NCBI GenBank assembly: GCA_947304405.1
Contig: CAMZBB010000002.1
Coordinates: 18,200 to 82,199, forward strand
Origin: an uncultured Clostridia bacterium
GTDB taxonomy: Bacteria; Bacillota; Clostridia; Saccharofermentanales; Saccharofermentanaceae
DNA: 64,000 bases
Direction of reading: 5' to 3'
The stretch's first letter is position 1; each line of letters begins with the position of its first letter. Positions 33,267 to 41,770 of this stretch are shown here, one piece after another. Below the pieces are notes generated by a model. It was not told the origin of the DNA, did no database searches, and was given only the letters and a program-made list of their open reading frames with translations. A program made the translations under genes and the position numbers.

Positions 33267-33302
33267 GGAACTGTTCAGATTGTTTTGATCGGAGGTCTTA
33301 TT

Positions 33303-34037
33303 ATGGGAGAGATGTTCAGTTCTGCGGATTTCGGTACAAGCACAAAAAGGAGACTTCCTATCTGTTTCGCGCTTGATACTTCCGGTTCGATGATGGGTAA
33401 TCCGATAAAGCAGCTCAATATGGGTTTGCAGAACTTCCTGGCATCGATAAAGAACAATGACGATACCCGTTCATCTACTGATATAGCTATCATTACATTC
33501 GGCTCAAAAGTCGAGATCGTAATGCCTTTCGGAAAGATCGCCAAGGACAAGGGCGTTCCTGAGATCACAGCATCAACTACTCTGACTCCTATCGGTGAAG
33601 GTATCCTTACTGCTTTGGAGCTCCTCAACGCACGTAAAGAGGGTTATAAGCAGATGGGTATCAAATACTATCAGCCCTGGCTGGTAGTCATTACGGACGG
33701 AGCTCCGCAGGGCCCTAATGCCATGCAGAATATGGAGCTTGCGATCAAAGCATGTAACGAGCTTGAAGCTAACGATAAGCTTGTCATTTTTAATATCGGT
33801 GTTGGTTCTGGTGTTGATTTCGATATCTTGAGGAGGCTTTCAGTTAAGCGTGAGGAGCCTATCTCGGTCAACTCTACTGATTTTGCTAAACTGTTCGAAT
33901 TCCTCGGTTCGTCTTCTTCGTCCATCGTTTCTTCGGGAATGAGCGACGACGCACTTTATCACATCAATACGGCTCCTACCGGAGATGCAGTTGGTGTTGA
34001 TGATTTCATGAAGTTCATTAACGAGGATGACAACTGA
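33303..34037 (+). CDS. von Willebrand factor A (TerY-like) protein
   Basis: This 244-aa protein is a single vWA domain. The metal-ion-dependent adhesion site is complete: DTSGSM (Asp25, Ser27, Ser29), the Thr in TLTPIGEG, and Asp132 in VITDGAPQ. This is the layout of TerY proteins found with kinases and PP2C phosphatases. It probably serves as a metal-dependent scaffold that joins the kinase and phosphatase or their targets. The start is ATG 33303 with GGAGG 7 bp upstream; an upstream ATG gives six extra residues. Its stop codon overlaps the PP2C start (TGATG). No signal peptide is seen, so it is cytoplasmic. Confidence 0.88.
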   Translation: MGEMFSSADFGTSTKRRLPICFALDTSGSMMGNPIKQLNMGLQNFLASIKNNDDTRSSTDIAIITFGSKVEIVMPFGKIAKDKGVPEITASTTLTPIGEGILTALELLNARKEGYKQMGIKYYQPWLVVITDGAPQGPNAMQNMELAIKACNELEANDKLVIFNIGVGSGVDFDILRRLSVKREEPISVNSTDFAKLFEFLGSSSSSIVSSGMSDDALYHINTAPTGDAVGVDDFMKFINEDDN

Positions 34038-35122
34038 TGTATTCGGGAATCACCGTCGGCTGTGTTACCACCATCGGAAATAAGCATATCAACAGGCAGG
34101 TGCCTTGCGAGGATGCTTCTTTCGCGATGCAGAAGAACGGTGTTTCCGTTGTTTGTATTGCTGACGGCGCAGGCGGAAAGAAATATACACATGCCAGATT
34201 TGGTTCGGCTTGTGCAGTCAAGACGATTTCCGAGATACTTGCCGATCATTTTGACGCGCTGTACAGCGAGAACAGGGAAGCGGCCGTAAGATCTTATCTT
34301 ATGGCGAAGATCAGGATCGAATTTGCGGACATAATCGCAGAGAAAGAATTGGATACCCTTGATCAGCTGTCCTGCACTTTGCTGTTTGTTGCCGTAAAAG
34401 ACAGAAGAATGATCATCGGTCATTTGGGAGACGGCCTGGTAGTAAGGATATCTCCTTCGGGACTGTCGCCGTTCTCAATGCCCCAGAACGAGAAGGACGG
34501 TACGACATTCTTCATTACTGCCGGTCACGCCGCTGATTACATGCGATTCATCAAGACTACAGTTGATGACTGTCATGCCGTTGCTCTGATGACTGACGGC
34601 GTTCAGGACAACGTCTATGATGAGGATTCCGGTCTGGTCAAACCCGTTGTGGCTAAGATGACCGAGACTTTCGCGGAAGGCCGTGAGAAGGGCGAAGAAC
34701 AGATCAAAGAAATCCTTGAGAAATATATCGTCGGTTCGAGCAATGTCAGTGATGACTCCTCTTTTGGCGTTCTGCTCTTTGAGGGCACCCCGGCTCCTGA
34801 CGTTTCATCTCTTGAGAGCAGTGCCGGCAAGTTCGGTACTTCCGATGAGAACTTCAAGAGTGTTGCCATGTCGATCAAAGAGGATCTGATAAAGGCTTCT
34901 GAGATAATCAGTTCCGCTGCGTCAAAATCTGAAGAGGGCAAAGAAGAGGAAGCAAATAAAGAACCTGAGTCTGAGCCGGTTCCCGAGAAGACTGAACCCG
35001 AGCCTGCTATCGATCCTTCCGACGTTGCTGTTAAGTCGAGCAAATTTAATATTCCTGCCTTGATATTCGGCATTGCCTGTATAATAGAACTGATCATCAT
35101 TGTTTTGCTGCTGGTTTTCTGA
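34037..35122 (+). CDS. PP2C-type protein phosphatase with a C-terminal membrane anchor
   Basis: This 361-aa protein has a PP2C/SpoIIE-type catalytic domain of about 250 residues. Metal-binding Asp residues are in IADGAGG, GHLGDG, ALMTDGVQDN and SDDSSFGV, so all four motifs are present. A Glu/Pro-rich linker (residues about 305-335) then leads to a single terminal hydrophobic helix (IPALIFGIACIIELIIIVLL). The catalytic domain would face the cytoplasm while the tail holds it at the membrane. It removes phosphate from Ser/Thr and is the natural opponent of the kinase encoded at 31503. The start overlaps the vWA stop by one base. Confidence 0.9.
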   Translation: MYSGITVGCVTTIGNKHINRQVPCEDASFAMQKNGVSVVCIADGAGGKKYTHARFGSACAVKTISEILADHFDALYSENREAAVRSYLMAKIRIEFADIIAEKELDTLDQLSCTLLFVAVKDRRMIIGHLGDGLVVRISPSGLSPFSMPQNEKDGTTFFITAGHAADYMRFIKTTVDDCHAVALMTDGVQDNVYDEDSGLVKPVVAKMTETFAEGREKGEEQIKEILEKYIVGSSNVSDDSSFGVLLFEGTPAPDVSSLESSAGKFGTSDENFKSVAMSIKEDLIKASEIISSAASKSEEGKEEEANKEPESEPVPEKTEPEPAIDPSDVAVKSSKFNIPALIFGIACIIELIIIVLLLVF

Positions 35123-35136
35123 CTTAGGAGGCTACC

Positions 35137-35994
35137 ATGAGTGACGAAAGAAAATACGAAGTACTTCCCGGCGTAGAATTACCTGACATGAAATCTATCA
35201 ATGCGGCCGCATCGGATTTCTCTGTGTCCGGAGTCTCGGATATTCAGATCAAGAGTCCCAAGCCTTCCTATACATCTGAAGGAAAGGCCGCAGACATGGC
35301 TACGGCTGAGGAACTGGCTATGCTTCAGTCCTTGGGTGACCAGGTCGCTGCTGATGAAGCCCGTGCCGCAGCAGAGAGCCGCAGACGTATGGATAACATC
35401 CTTGCCAATGCCGTCCAGAAGCCCGAATCTATCGTTGATCTCTTGAATTACAACAGGGACAAAGTCTCCGAGGAACGTATCAAAGAGAAAGAAGAAGAGT
35501 TGAAAAAGGCTGAAGAAATCAAGAAGGCTGCTGAGGAAAAGGAACGCCAGAGAGAAGAGAGAAGACAGTTGCAGCAGCGTCTGTTGATGGAGGCTCGTGA
35601 ACGTGCCGCTGCAATGAGGGAGGCTGAAAAACGAGGGATCAAGGCTAATGAATCTCTTATCGAGAATAATGAAGGTGAATCAGAAGCTGAAAATGAATCC
35701 AAAAATGAAACCGAAACCAAGCCTAAGGCTGAACCCGAGGTTGCTCCCGTAAAAGAGACCGAATCAGAACCCGAAATGTCATTTGCTGATCCGGATAAGG
35801 TGTTTGCCTCTGCTCCTGCCAAGATCGAATCTGAAAAACCTGCACCGGAACCTGTCAAGGAACCAGAAAAGCAGCAGGAGATGCCTGCGCCTAAGAAACC
35901 TGAAAAGAAGATCGAGGAACCTGTTAAGCCTTCGATAGCATCTGCTGAAGAGACATTTGACGACTTCAGCGAATTCCTTGACGGCAACAAGTGA
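35137..35994 (+). CDS. Coiled-coil, acidic protein linked to the kinase/phosphatase genes
   Basis: This 285-aa protein has no catalytic motif. Residues 60-100 are helical. Residues about 108-170 form a strongly charged single helix or coiled coil rich in Glu, Lys, Arg and Gln (KEEELKKAEEIKKAAEEKER). The remainder is a Pro/Glu/Lys-rich disordered stretch with a short acidic end (FDDFSEFLDGNK). It has an AGGAGG ribosome binding site 14 bp after the PP2C gene, completing a four-gene set. With no transmembrane helix it is cytoplasmic. A role as substrate or adaptor of the kinase and phosphatase is inferred from position alone. Confidence 0.7.
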   Translation: MSDERKYEVLPGVELPDMKSINAAASDFSVSGVSDIQIKSPKPSYTSEGKAADMATAEELAMLQSLGDQVAADEARAAAESRRRMDNILANAVQKPESIVDLLNYNRDKVSEERIKEKEEELKKAEEIKKAAEEKERQREERRQLQQRLLMEARERAAAMREAEKRGIKANESLIENNEGESEAENESKNETETKPKAEPEVAPVKETESEPEMSFADPDKVFASAPAKIESEKPAPEPVKEPEKQQEMPAPKKPEKKIEEPVKPSIASAEETFDDFSEFLDGNK

Positions 35995-36045
35995 TCCTCT
36001 GCCATTTTATTGGCAACGGATATTTCTTTAACTTAAGAAAACCTG

Positions 36046-36073
36046 TTGACTAATCGGAAAGGTGTGATAAAAT
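36046..36073 (+). promoter_or_regulatory. Promoter of tRNA-Lys
   Basis: TTGACT and TGA-TAAAAT are separated by 16 bp between the hexamers, and lie 19 bp before the mature tRNA 5' end. Confidence 0.65.
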
Positions 36074-36091
36074 AATCTGCGTTGTGCTAAC

Positions 36092-36167
36092 GCACCTCTA
36101 GCTCAGATGGTAGAGCAACTGACTCTTAATCAGTGGGCCCAGGGTTCGAGTCCCTGGAGGTGCACCA
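36092..36167 (+). tRNA. tRNA-Lys (anticodon CTT)
   Basis: The 76-base cloverleaf has acceptor arms GCACCTC/GAGGTGC and anticodon stem ACTGA/TCAGT around loop CTCTTAA, giving anticodon CTT (36125-36127). The T arm is GGGTTCGAGTCCC and CCA is encoded. It reads AAG. Confidence 0.96.
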
Positions 36168-36171
36168 CAAG

Positions 36172-36203
36172 AAAGGATCTCTCACAAAGAGGTCCTTTTT
36201 TAT
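36172..36203. terminator. Terminator after tRNA-Lys
   Basis: AAAGGATCTCT and AGAGGTCCTTT pair with one wobble around CACAA, followed by T residues. It also faces the end of the convergent oxidoreductase gene. Confidence 0.82.
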
Positions 36204-36213
36204 TTTGTTTTTT

Positions 36214-37338
36214 TCAGTTTTGGAAATAACCCGTCATGTCGACTGTGCTGAAATCCTCGGTAAGAGGGAGCTGAACCTGACGGTTTTCTTTGGCGGATTT
36301 GTAGATGCCCATCATGGTGTCGACTGACGAATAGCCCGCATAAGCATCGGCAATAGGCTGTTTATCATTGTTTATGGAATCATACAGGTCGTTATATATT
36401 CCCATATGCGGATTGAGAGCACATTTGTAAGAGAACATGCCGCCTTCCTTGAACTGACGGCGTATGTATTTGCCGTTAAGTTTATGCGTTTTTCCGTTTT
36501 CATCTAAAGAGTAGATGGAGATATGGGGCTTGTTGGAATCGATACCCATTGAGATCATGCCTTTTTCGCAGAAAACGGTAAAATCCGCCATGTGCTTTGA
36601 AGGGAAGGTTGCAGTAGTACCTTCTATGGATGCAAGAGCGCCGTTCTCAAGCCGCAGTACGGCCATGCCGAGATCTTCGGCTTCTATATTTCTCAGACGT
36701 TGGGAGATCATTGCTTCGGCACAGACCGGTTCGGAACCCATCAGCCAGACGAGAAGATCGATCGCATGGATCGTCTGATTCATCAAAGCCCCGCCGTCGC
36801 TTTTCCAGGTTCCGCGCCAGGCGGCACTGCCGTAGTAAGATTCATCGTGTCCCCAACGTACGTTGATGTTGCCGTGGGTTACTTTTCCGAAAACGCCTTT
36901 TGCTATATCGTCACGGATGAGACCAACTATCGGGAAATATCTGTAGATATGACCCATAGCTATCTTAGCGCCTGTTTTACGGGCAAGTTCATAGATGTCA
37001 CGGGCCTCGAACGCAGACATTGTCATTGGCTTCTCGAGAAGAAGATTGCTTCCGTGTTCCATCGCATAAGAAGCTATCTGATAGTGAAGACCCGAAGGTA
37101 CCGTAACGGATGTGATATCAGGCTTGACCTTATCTATGGCTTCTTTGTAATCGGAATAAACGGGAGTTGCGGAAAAACCCTTAACAGAACCCAAAAGGCG
37201 CTTTGCTGATTCTTCGTTAGTATCAACTACTGCAGCAAGACTAAGGCCCTTAAGTTTTGAGATAGCCTTGAGGTGTTTGACCGCAACGCGGCCGCAACCG
37301 ATGATTATTACTGATAAAGGCTTGCCGGCTTCAGCCAT
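36214..37338 (-). CDS. Gfo/Idh/MocA-family oxidoreductase
   Basis: The 374-aa protein has an N-terminal Rossmann fold (SVIIIGCGRVAVKHLKAISK), the family's EKPMTMSAFEARDIY motif (about residue 96), and the C-terminal dehydrogenase domain with GGALMNQTIHAIDLLVWLMG. Members oxidise or reduce sugars, inositol or sugar-nucleotide derivatives with NAD(P). The substrate is not apparent. GGAGG lies 5 bp before the ATG. It is a single gene, convergent with tRNA-Lys and divergent from the nucleoside phosphorylase gene. Confidence 0.88.
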   Translation of the reverse strand: MAEAGKPLSVIIIGCGRVAVKHLKAISKLKGLSLAAVVDTNEESAKRLLGSVKGFSATPVYSDYKEAIDKVKPDITSVTVPSGLHYQIASYAMEHGSNLLLEKPMTMSAFEARDIYELARKTGAKIAMGHIYRYFPIVGLIRDDIAKGVFGKVTHGNINVRWGHDESYYGSAAWRGTWKSDGGALMNQTIHAIDLLVWLMGSEPVCAEAMISQRLRNIEAEDLGMAVLRLENGALASIEGTTATFPSKHMADFTVFCEKGMISMGIDSNKPHISIYSLDENGKTHKLNGKYIRRQFKEGGMFSYKCALNPHMGIYNDLYDSINNDKQPIADAYAGYSSVDTMMGIYKSAKENRQVQLPLTEDFSTVDMTGYFQN

Positions 37339-37436
37339 TTCGTCCTCCGGATTTTTCTTCTTGTCTGCAATAGTTTAGCACTTTGAAGCATGTTTGGGGT
37401 ATTCTTATTTATATATGTGCCTGTGAGGTAACGATG

Positions 37437-38783
37437 ATGAACATACTGGATATTATTCTTGAGAAAAGATACGGCAGGGAATTGTCCGATGAGCAGATAG
37501 CTTTTTTCGTAAAAGGCGTAACGGACGGTTCGATCCCTGATTATCAGATATCTCCTTTGCTCATGGCGATCGTCTTAAACGGCATGTCCGAGCGTGAAAT
37601 GACCACGCTGACTCTTGAGATGGCAAAGTCGGGAGATGTAAATGATCTCTCTTATCTGGAGGGCATTCCTGTTGATAAGCACAGCACTGGCGGTGTCGGA
37701 GACAAGATCACGCCTTTGCTTTTGCCTTTGCTGGCAACTTACGGGATCCAGAGCGTAAAGCTCAGCGGCAGAGGTCTCGGATACACGGGCGGTACGGTAG
37801 ATAAGTTTGAATCTATTGAAGGCTTTGACTGCGAGATCGCAAGAGCAAGATTCCCCGAGCTCATAAAGAAGACAGGCATGGTCATTTCCGGACAGACTCC
37901 GGATCTTGCACCGGCGGACAAGATCTTATATTCGTTAAGGGACGTAACGGGAACAGTAGACTCTATCCCGCTGATCGCTTCGAGCATAATGAGCAAGAAG
38001 ATAGCAGGAGGCGCTAAAGCTCTCGTATTGGACGTTACATGCGGCTTTGGCGCGTTCATGAAAGAAGAGAGCCGCGCAAGAGAGCTTTCTGCCGCCATGA
38101 TAAGGATAGGAGAAGGTGCAGGCATCAAGACCCGTGCGGTAATAACCGACATGGATCAGCCTGTGGGTAACAGAGTCGGCAATACGCTTGAGATGCAGGA
38201 AGTCTATGACACGCTTTGCGGCAAAGGACAAAAAGACGTTGAGGCAGTCGTTACCGCGCTTGCTTTCCAACTTGTAAGACTTGCCGGAAAGGCGATGGAG
38301 CTTGATGACAACGAGCTTAAGGCGGATCTTTTGCAAAGGCTTACTGACGGCAGGGCTCTTGAAGAATACAGAAAGCTCATAAGATCCCAGGGCGGCGTGA
38401 TCGATGAGGAAGGATCGCCTAAATATGTTGACTATCCGTTTGATGTGATGCACGTCAATGCGACCGAAGACGGATACATTACTAATGTACGGGCTAACCT
38501 GATAGGCAGGGCTTCTTGCACGATGGGCGCAGGAAGATTTGAAAAGCGCGACAAGATAGATTTCGGCGCCGGCATCATCCTGTGCGTAAAGAAGGGCGAC
38601 AAGGTAAAGAAGGGTGACGTGCTCTGCGCGCTTTGCCAGGGTGAGAAAGCAGAGCTTTCCGATGACCGCCTTTACGCGGCGTTTGATCTTGCAAGTTCGG
38701 CTTTTGAGATAGGTCCGAATCCTCCGAAAGAAAAAGATCCCGTAATTGCGGTATTGCCTAAAAAGCCTTTTGGTGTAAAATAA
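37437..38783 (+). CDS. pdp: Pyrimidine-nucleoside (thymidine) phosphorylase
   Basis: The 448-aa protein shows the signature VDKHSTGGVGDKITPLL (phosphate binding), the SGRGLGYTGGTVDKFESI segment, and the C-terminal alpha/beta domain with TNVRANLIGRASC and GIILCVKKGDKV. It splits uridine or thymidine with phosphate, linking nucleoside catabolism to the uracil salvage genes near 1-3 kb. The start is put at ATG 37437, 7 bp after GAGGT. The ATG three bases earlier is at shorter spacing, and a longer frame from 37383 lacks a ribosome binding site. Confidence 0.92.
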   Translation: MNILDIILEKRYGRELSDEQIAFFVKGVTDGSIPDYQISPLLMAIVLNGMSEREMTTLTLEMAKSGDVNDLSYLEGIPVDKHSTGGVGDKITPLLLPLLATYGIQSVKLSGRGLGYTGGTVDKFESIEGFDCEIARARFPELIKKTGMVISGQTPDLAPADKILYSLRDVTGTVDSIPLIASSIMSKKIAGGAKALVLDVTCGFGAFMKEESRARELSAAMIRIGEGAGIKTRAVITDMDQPVGNRVGNTLEMQEVYDTLCGKGQKDVEAVVTALAFQLVRLAGKAMELDDNELKADLLQRLTDGRALEEYRKLIRSQGGVIDEEGSPKYVDYPFDVMHVNATEDGYITNVRANLIGRASCTMGAGRFEKRDKIDFGAGIILCVKKGDKVKKGDVLCALCQGEKAELSDDRLYAAFDLASSAFEIGPNPPKEKDPVIAVLPKKPFGVK

Positions 38784-38812
38784 GAACAAATGTTTGAGAG
38801 GACTGTTTTTTG

Positions 38813-39373
38813 ATGCCTGAGAAAAAGACCCAGAGGATCATCGGTATAGACCCGGGATATGCCATTACAGGTTACGGCATTATAGATAAATCAGGTAACA
38901 AGTTCTCCGTTGTTGACTACGGCGTGATCGAGACCAAGCCCAAGACTGATTTCCCGTTGAGGCTTCTTACGATAAGCGAGAAGGTTAAATTCTTGCTGGA
39001 ACAGTTTAAGCCGGACTATCTTTCAATAGAAGAGCTTTTCATGGGCAAGAACCATACGACCGTCATTGGTACGGCACAGGCAAGGGGAGCCGTCCTTGTT
39101 GAAGCTGCAAGAGCCGGCATTGATGTTTATGAATTCACTCCCGGACAGGTCAAGCTTGCGATCACGGGGTACGGCGTTGCAGAGAAAAAGCAGGTCCAGC
39201 TAATGACCAAGTCCATTCTCGGGCTTAAGGAGATACCCAAGCCGGATGATGCCGCTGACGCTTTGGCGCTTGCCATATGTCTTGCCAATACCGGAACCGG
39301 ATTTGCAGGCAAGGCAGTTTCCGGCTATCAGTACGGACGTTACGGATACAAGGACCGCAATGGATTCCGTTGA
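38813..39373 (+). CDS. ruvC: Holliday junction endonuclease RuvC
   Basis: The 186-aa protein is of RuvC size and fold. It has the N-terminal GIDPGYAITGYGII with the first catalytic Asp, the second in SIEELFMGKNHTTVIGTAQARG, and the C-terminal DDAADALALAICLA. It cuts four-way DNA junctions moved by RuvAB. It heads the ruvC-ruvA-ruvB-queH cluster, although ruvA is 41 bp downstream and has its own ribosome binding site. The start is ATG 38813, with a GAGAGGA upstream. Confidence 0.95.
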   Translation: MPEKKTQRIIGIDPGYAITGYGIIDKSGNKFSVVDYGVIETKPKTDFPLRLLTISEKVKFLLEQFKPDYLSIEELFMGKNHTTVIGTAQARGAVLVEAARAGIDVYEFTPGQVKLAITGYGVAEKKQVQLMTKSILGLKEIPKPDDAADALALAICLANTGTGFAGKAVSGYQYGRYGYKDRNGFR

Positions 39374-39414
39374 TGAACGATAATATGAGATAATATCTTC
39401 CGGAGGAAGGTTCA

Positions 39415-40047
39415 ATGTACGCATATATAAAAGGAAAGATCATATCAAGGAACGATTCCCAGCTGGTCATCGAGAACAACGGTATCGGATACCTTATCAA
39501 CTGTCCGTTCGCCATTTCTTCGGAGTTGGGTCATAACGGCGAGGATGCGACCGTATACGTATACCAGAGCGTAAGAGAAGACGATATCTCTCTTTACGGG
39601 TTTGCTTCCGCCGATCAGAAGGAGATATTCCTCAAGCTGATCACTGTATCCGGGATCGGTCCCAAAGTAGCACATAATATATGTTCCGCTCTTACACCGG
39701 AGCAGATCGCTCTTGCGGTTATGGGCAATAACGTTTCAATTCTTTCCGGAGTAAAGGGTTTGGGCAAGAAGACTGCGGAGAAGATAATAATCGAGTTAAG
39801 GGATAAGCTTAAGGGCCAGACAAAGAGCAGTTCAGGATCTTCAGGCGTGTTGATCATGGATCCTTCAAGCAAAGCAAAGACAGCCATGGGATCTGTTGCT
39901 GATGATGCCATTGGCGCGCTCATGGTACTTGACTACAAGGAACAGGATGCGGCAGAAGCTGTTGCTGCCGCTTATGAAGAAGGCATCACATTGGAAGTGC
40001 TTATCAAGAAAGCTCTCAAGATCGCTTCGGGGAGTAAGTTCTCATGA
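39415..40047 (+). CDS. ruvA: Holliday junction branch migration protein RuvA
   Basis: The 210-aa protein has the N-terminal OB-fold ([20 protein letters not shown]), paired helix-hairpin-helix motifs ([32 protein letters not shown]), and the C-terminal domain that binds RuvB ([20 protein letters not shown]) after a Ser-rich linker. RuvA tetramers hold the junction while RuvB pumps DNA. The stop overlaps the ruvB start by 4 bp (ATGA). GGAGG lies upstream of the ATG. Confidence 0.95.
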   Translation: MYAYIKGKIISRNDSQLVIENNGIGYLINCPFAISSELGHNGEDATVYVYQSVREDDISLYGFASADQKEIFLKLITVSGIGPKVAHNICSALTPEQIALAVMGNNVSILSGVKGLGKKTAEKIIIELRDKLKGQTKSSSGSSGVLIMDPSSKAKTAMGSVADDAIGALMVLDYKEQDAAEAVAAAYEEGITLEVLIKKALKIASGSKFS

Positions 40048-41156
40048 TGGATAATTTCGGTTACGGCGCTGAGGAAGACCGCATCATCGGAAGGGTACAG
40101 CAGCCCTCTGATATCGATGAGAGGACATTGAGGCCTTTAAGACTTGAGGATTATGCCGGTCAGGACAAGATCAAGCAGAATCTCAAGATCTTTATCGAGG
40201 CTGCCAAGAAGCGCGGTGAATCCTTAGACCACGTTCTTTTATACGGTCCTCCGGGATTGGGAAAGACCACGCTTGCGGGCATCATTGCCAACGAGATGGG
40301 CGTGGGCATGCACATCACCACGGGACCTTCAATCGAGAAGACGGGTGATCTTGCGGCCCTGCTTACCAATCTTGAAGAGAATGAAGTGCTTTTCATCGAT
40401 GAGATCCACAGACTCAACAGAAACGTCGAAGAGATCCTTTATCCTGCGATGGAGGATTACAAGCTCGATCTCATGATCGGCAAAGGTCCTGCGGCCAGGT
40501 CCATGCGACTTGATCTTCCGCGTTTTACTCTTATCGGAGCAACTACAAGGGCAGGAATGATCTCATCTCCTTTAAGAGACAGGTTCGGCATGATCCACCA
40601 TCTTGAACTGTACGAGACCCCTGAACTTATGCAGATACTTAAGCGTGATGCCGGTCTGCTTAATATAAACATCAGTGAAGACGGACTCCGTAATATCGCA
40701 TCGAGATCTAGAGGAACGCCCCGTATCGCTATCAGGCTTCTTAAGAGGATGCGTGATTTCGCGATGTACATGGAGAAAGACATCATCGATAAGGAAGTAT
40801 CTGATTTCGGCTTGAAGCAGCTTGATATCGATGAGATCGGTCTGGACAATATCGACCGTAAGATGCTCATGACGATCGCCGATGTTTTCGCCGGCGGGCC
40901 TGTGGGACTTGATACGCTTGCAGCCACCACAGGAGAGGACCAGGGAACTATAGAAGATGTTTATGAGCCGTTCCTTCTTCAGAATGGTTTTATACAGAAG
41001 ACTTCCAGAGGAAGAATGCTTACAATGAGGGCTTTTAACCATCTGGGACTGACTCCGCCGACTTCATTTATTGCGGGAGGGAAGCCTTCTTCAGCGCCTT
41101 CATATCAGAATATATCCATTGAAGACTGGCAAAGCAGCAATGGGGAAGACGTCTGA
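40044..41156 (+). CDS. ruvB: Holliday junction branch migration helicase RuvB
   Basis: The 370-aa AAA+ ATPase has Walker [10 protein letters not shown] (about residue 71), Walker [12 protein letters not shown], the sensor [18 protein letters not shown] and the winged-helix end. RuvB hexamers use ATP to move Holliday junctions together with RuvA. A second ATG directly follows the first, so the start could be 40047. The stop TGA overlaps the queH ATG by one base. Length and motifs are normal, apart from a slightly long C-terminal end. Confidence 0.96.
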   Translation: MMDNFGYGAEEDRIIGRVQQPSDIDERTLRPLRLEDYAGQDKIKQNLKIFIEAAKKRGESLDHVLLYGPPGLGKTTLAGIIANEMGVGMHITTGPSIEKTGDLAALLTNLEENEVLFIDEIHRLNRNVEEILYPAMEDYKLDLMIGKGPAARSMRLDLPRFTLIGATTRAGMISSPLRDRFGMIHHLELYETPELMQILKRDAGLLNINISEDGLRNIASRSRGTPRIAIRLLKRMRDFAMYMEKDIIDKEVSDFGLKQLDIDEIGLDNIDRKMLMTIADVFAGGPVGLDTLAATTGEDQGTIEDVYEPFLLQNGFIQKTSRGRMLTMRAFNHLGLTPPTSFIAGGKPSSAPSYQNISIEDWQSSNGEDV

Positions 41157-41770
41157 TGGAAGATTTTCCTGAGACTTTGGAGATACCTTCGTTAGATCCT
41201 TCTGAATGCGGCAGGCTCCTTCTTCATTGCTGCTGCGGACCTTGTTCCATGTATCCGCTTAAGCTTTTGACTTCACAGGGGATCACGCCTGACTGTTTCT
41301 GGTTTAATCCCAATATCCAGCCCCAGTTTGAATTTGACAGGCGTTATGAGAATCTTTCCAAAGCCTGCGATTCTTACGGCCTTCGTTTGTTTAAGGAAGG
41401 CGACGCTTGTGAGGAAGAGTACTGGCGTTCCAAAGACTATCTTGATCAATACGGTTCGAGGTGTGAGATGTGCTATGACAAGCGCATGGAAGCATCTGCC
41501 AGATATTGCGCAGATCACGGGTACGATTCCTTCTGCACGACGCTTCTGGTCAGCCCTTACCAGCAGCATGACAGGATAACGGCCATCTCGGAAGAAAAAG
41601 CGTCCAAATACGGCGTTAAGTTCTATTATCTGGACTTCAGGCCCGGGTTTTATTACGGACAGAGACTTGCAAAAGAGATAGGTCTTTACAGGCAGAAATA
41701 CTGCGGCTGCTGTTTCTCTTTGGATGAATCGGAATTTAAGGAAAAGATAATCAGGAGCTTTGAGTCTTAA
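41156..41770 (+). CDS. queH: Epoxyqueuosine reductase QueH
   Basis: The 204-aa protein has the QueH (formerly DUF208) hallmarks. It has the CCCGPCSMYP motif near residue 24, CEMCYDKR, SPYQQHDRI and the C-terminal YRQKYCGCCFS. The cysteines bind an iron-sulfur cluster and zinc. The enzyme carries out the last step of queuosine formation in tRNA. Gene order ruvB-queH recalls the ruvAB-queA-tgt cluster of other Firmicutes. The stop overlaps that of the convergent rqcH gene by 3 bp (shared TTA). Confidence 0.93.
   Translation: MEDFPETLEIPSLDPSECGRLLLHCCCGPCSMYPLKLLTSQGITPDCFWFNPNIQPQFEFDRRYENLSKACDSYGLRLFKEGDACEEEYWRSKDYLDQYGSRCEMCYDKRMEASARYCADHGYDSFCTTLLVSPYQQHDRITAISEEKASKYGVKFYYLDFRPGFYYGQRLAKEIGLYRQKYCGCCFSLDESEFKEKIIRSFES

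Noticed and set aside
31503..35994. Tellurium-resistance operon
   Set aside because: Only kinase, vWA and phosphatase parts are found; no TerC, TerD or related gene is in the window.
37935..38789. Long minus-strand open frame opposite the nucleoside phosphorylase gene
   Set aside because: Antisense shadow of a well-conserved gene, with unusual Tyr/His/Arg-rich composition.
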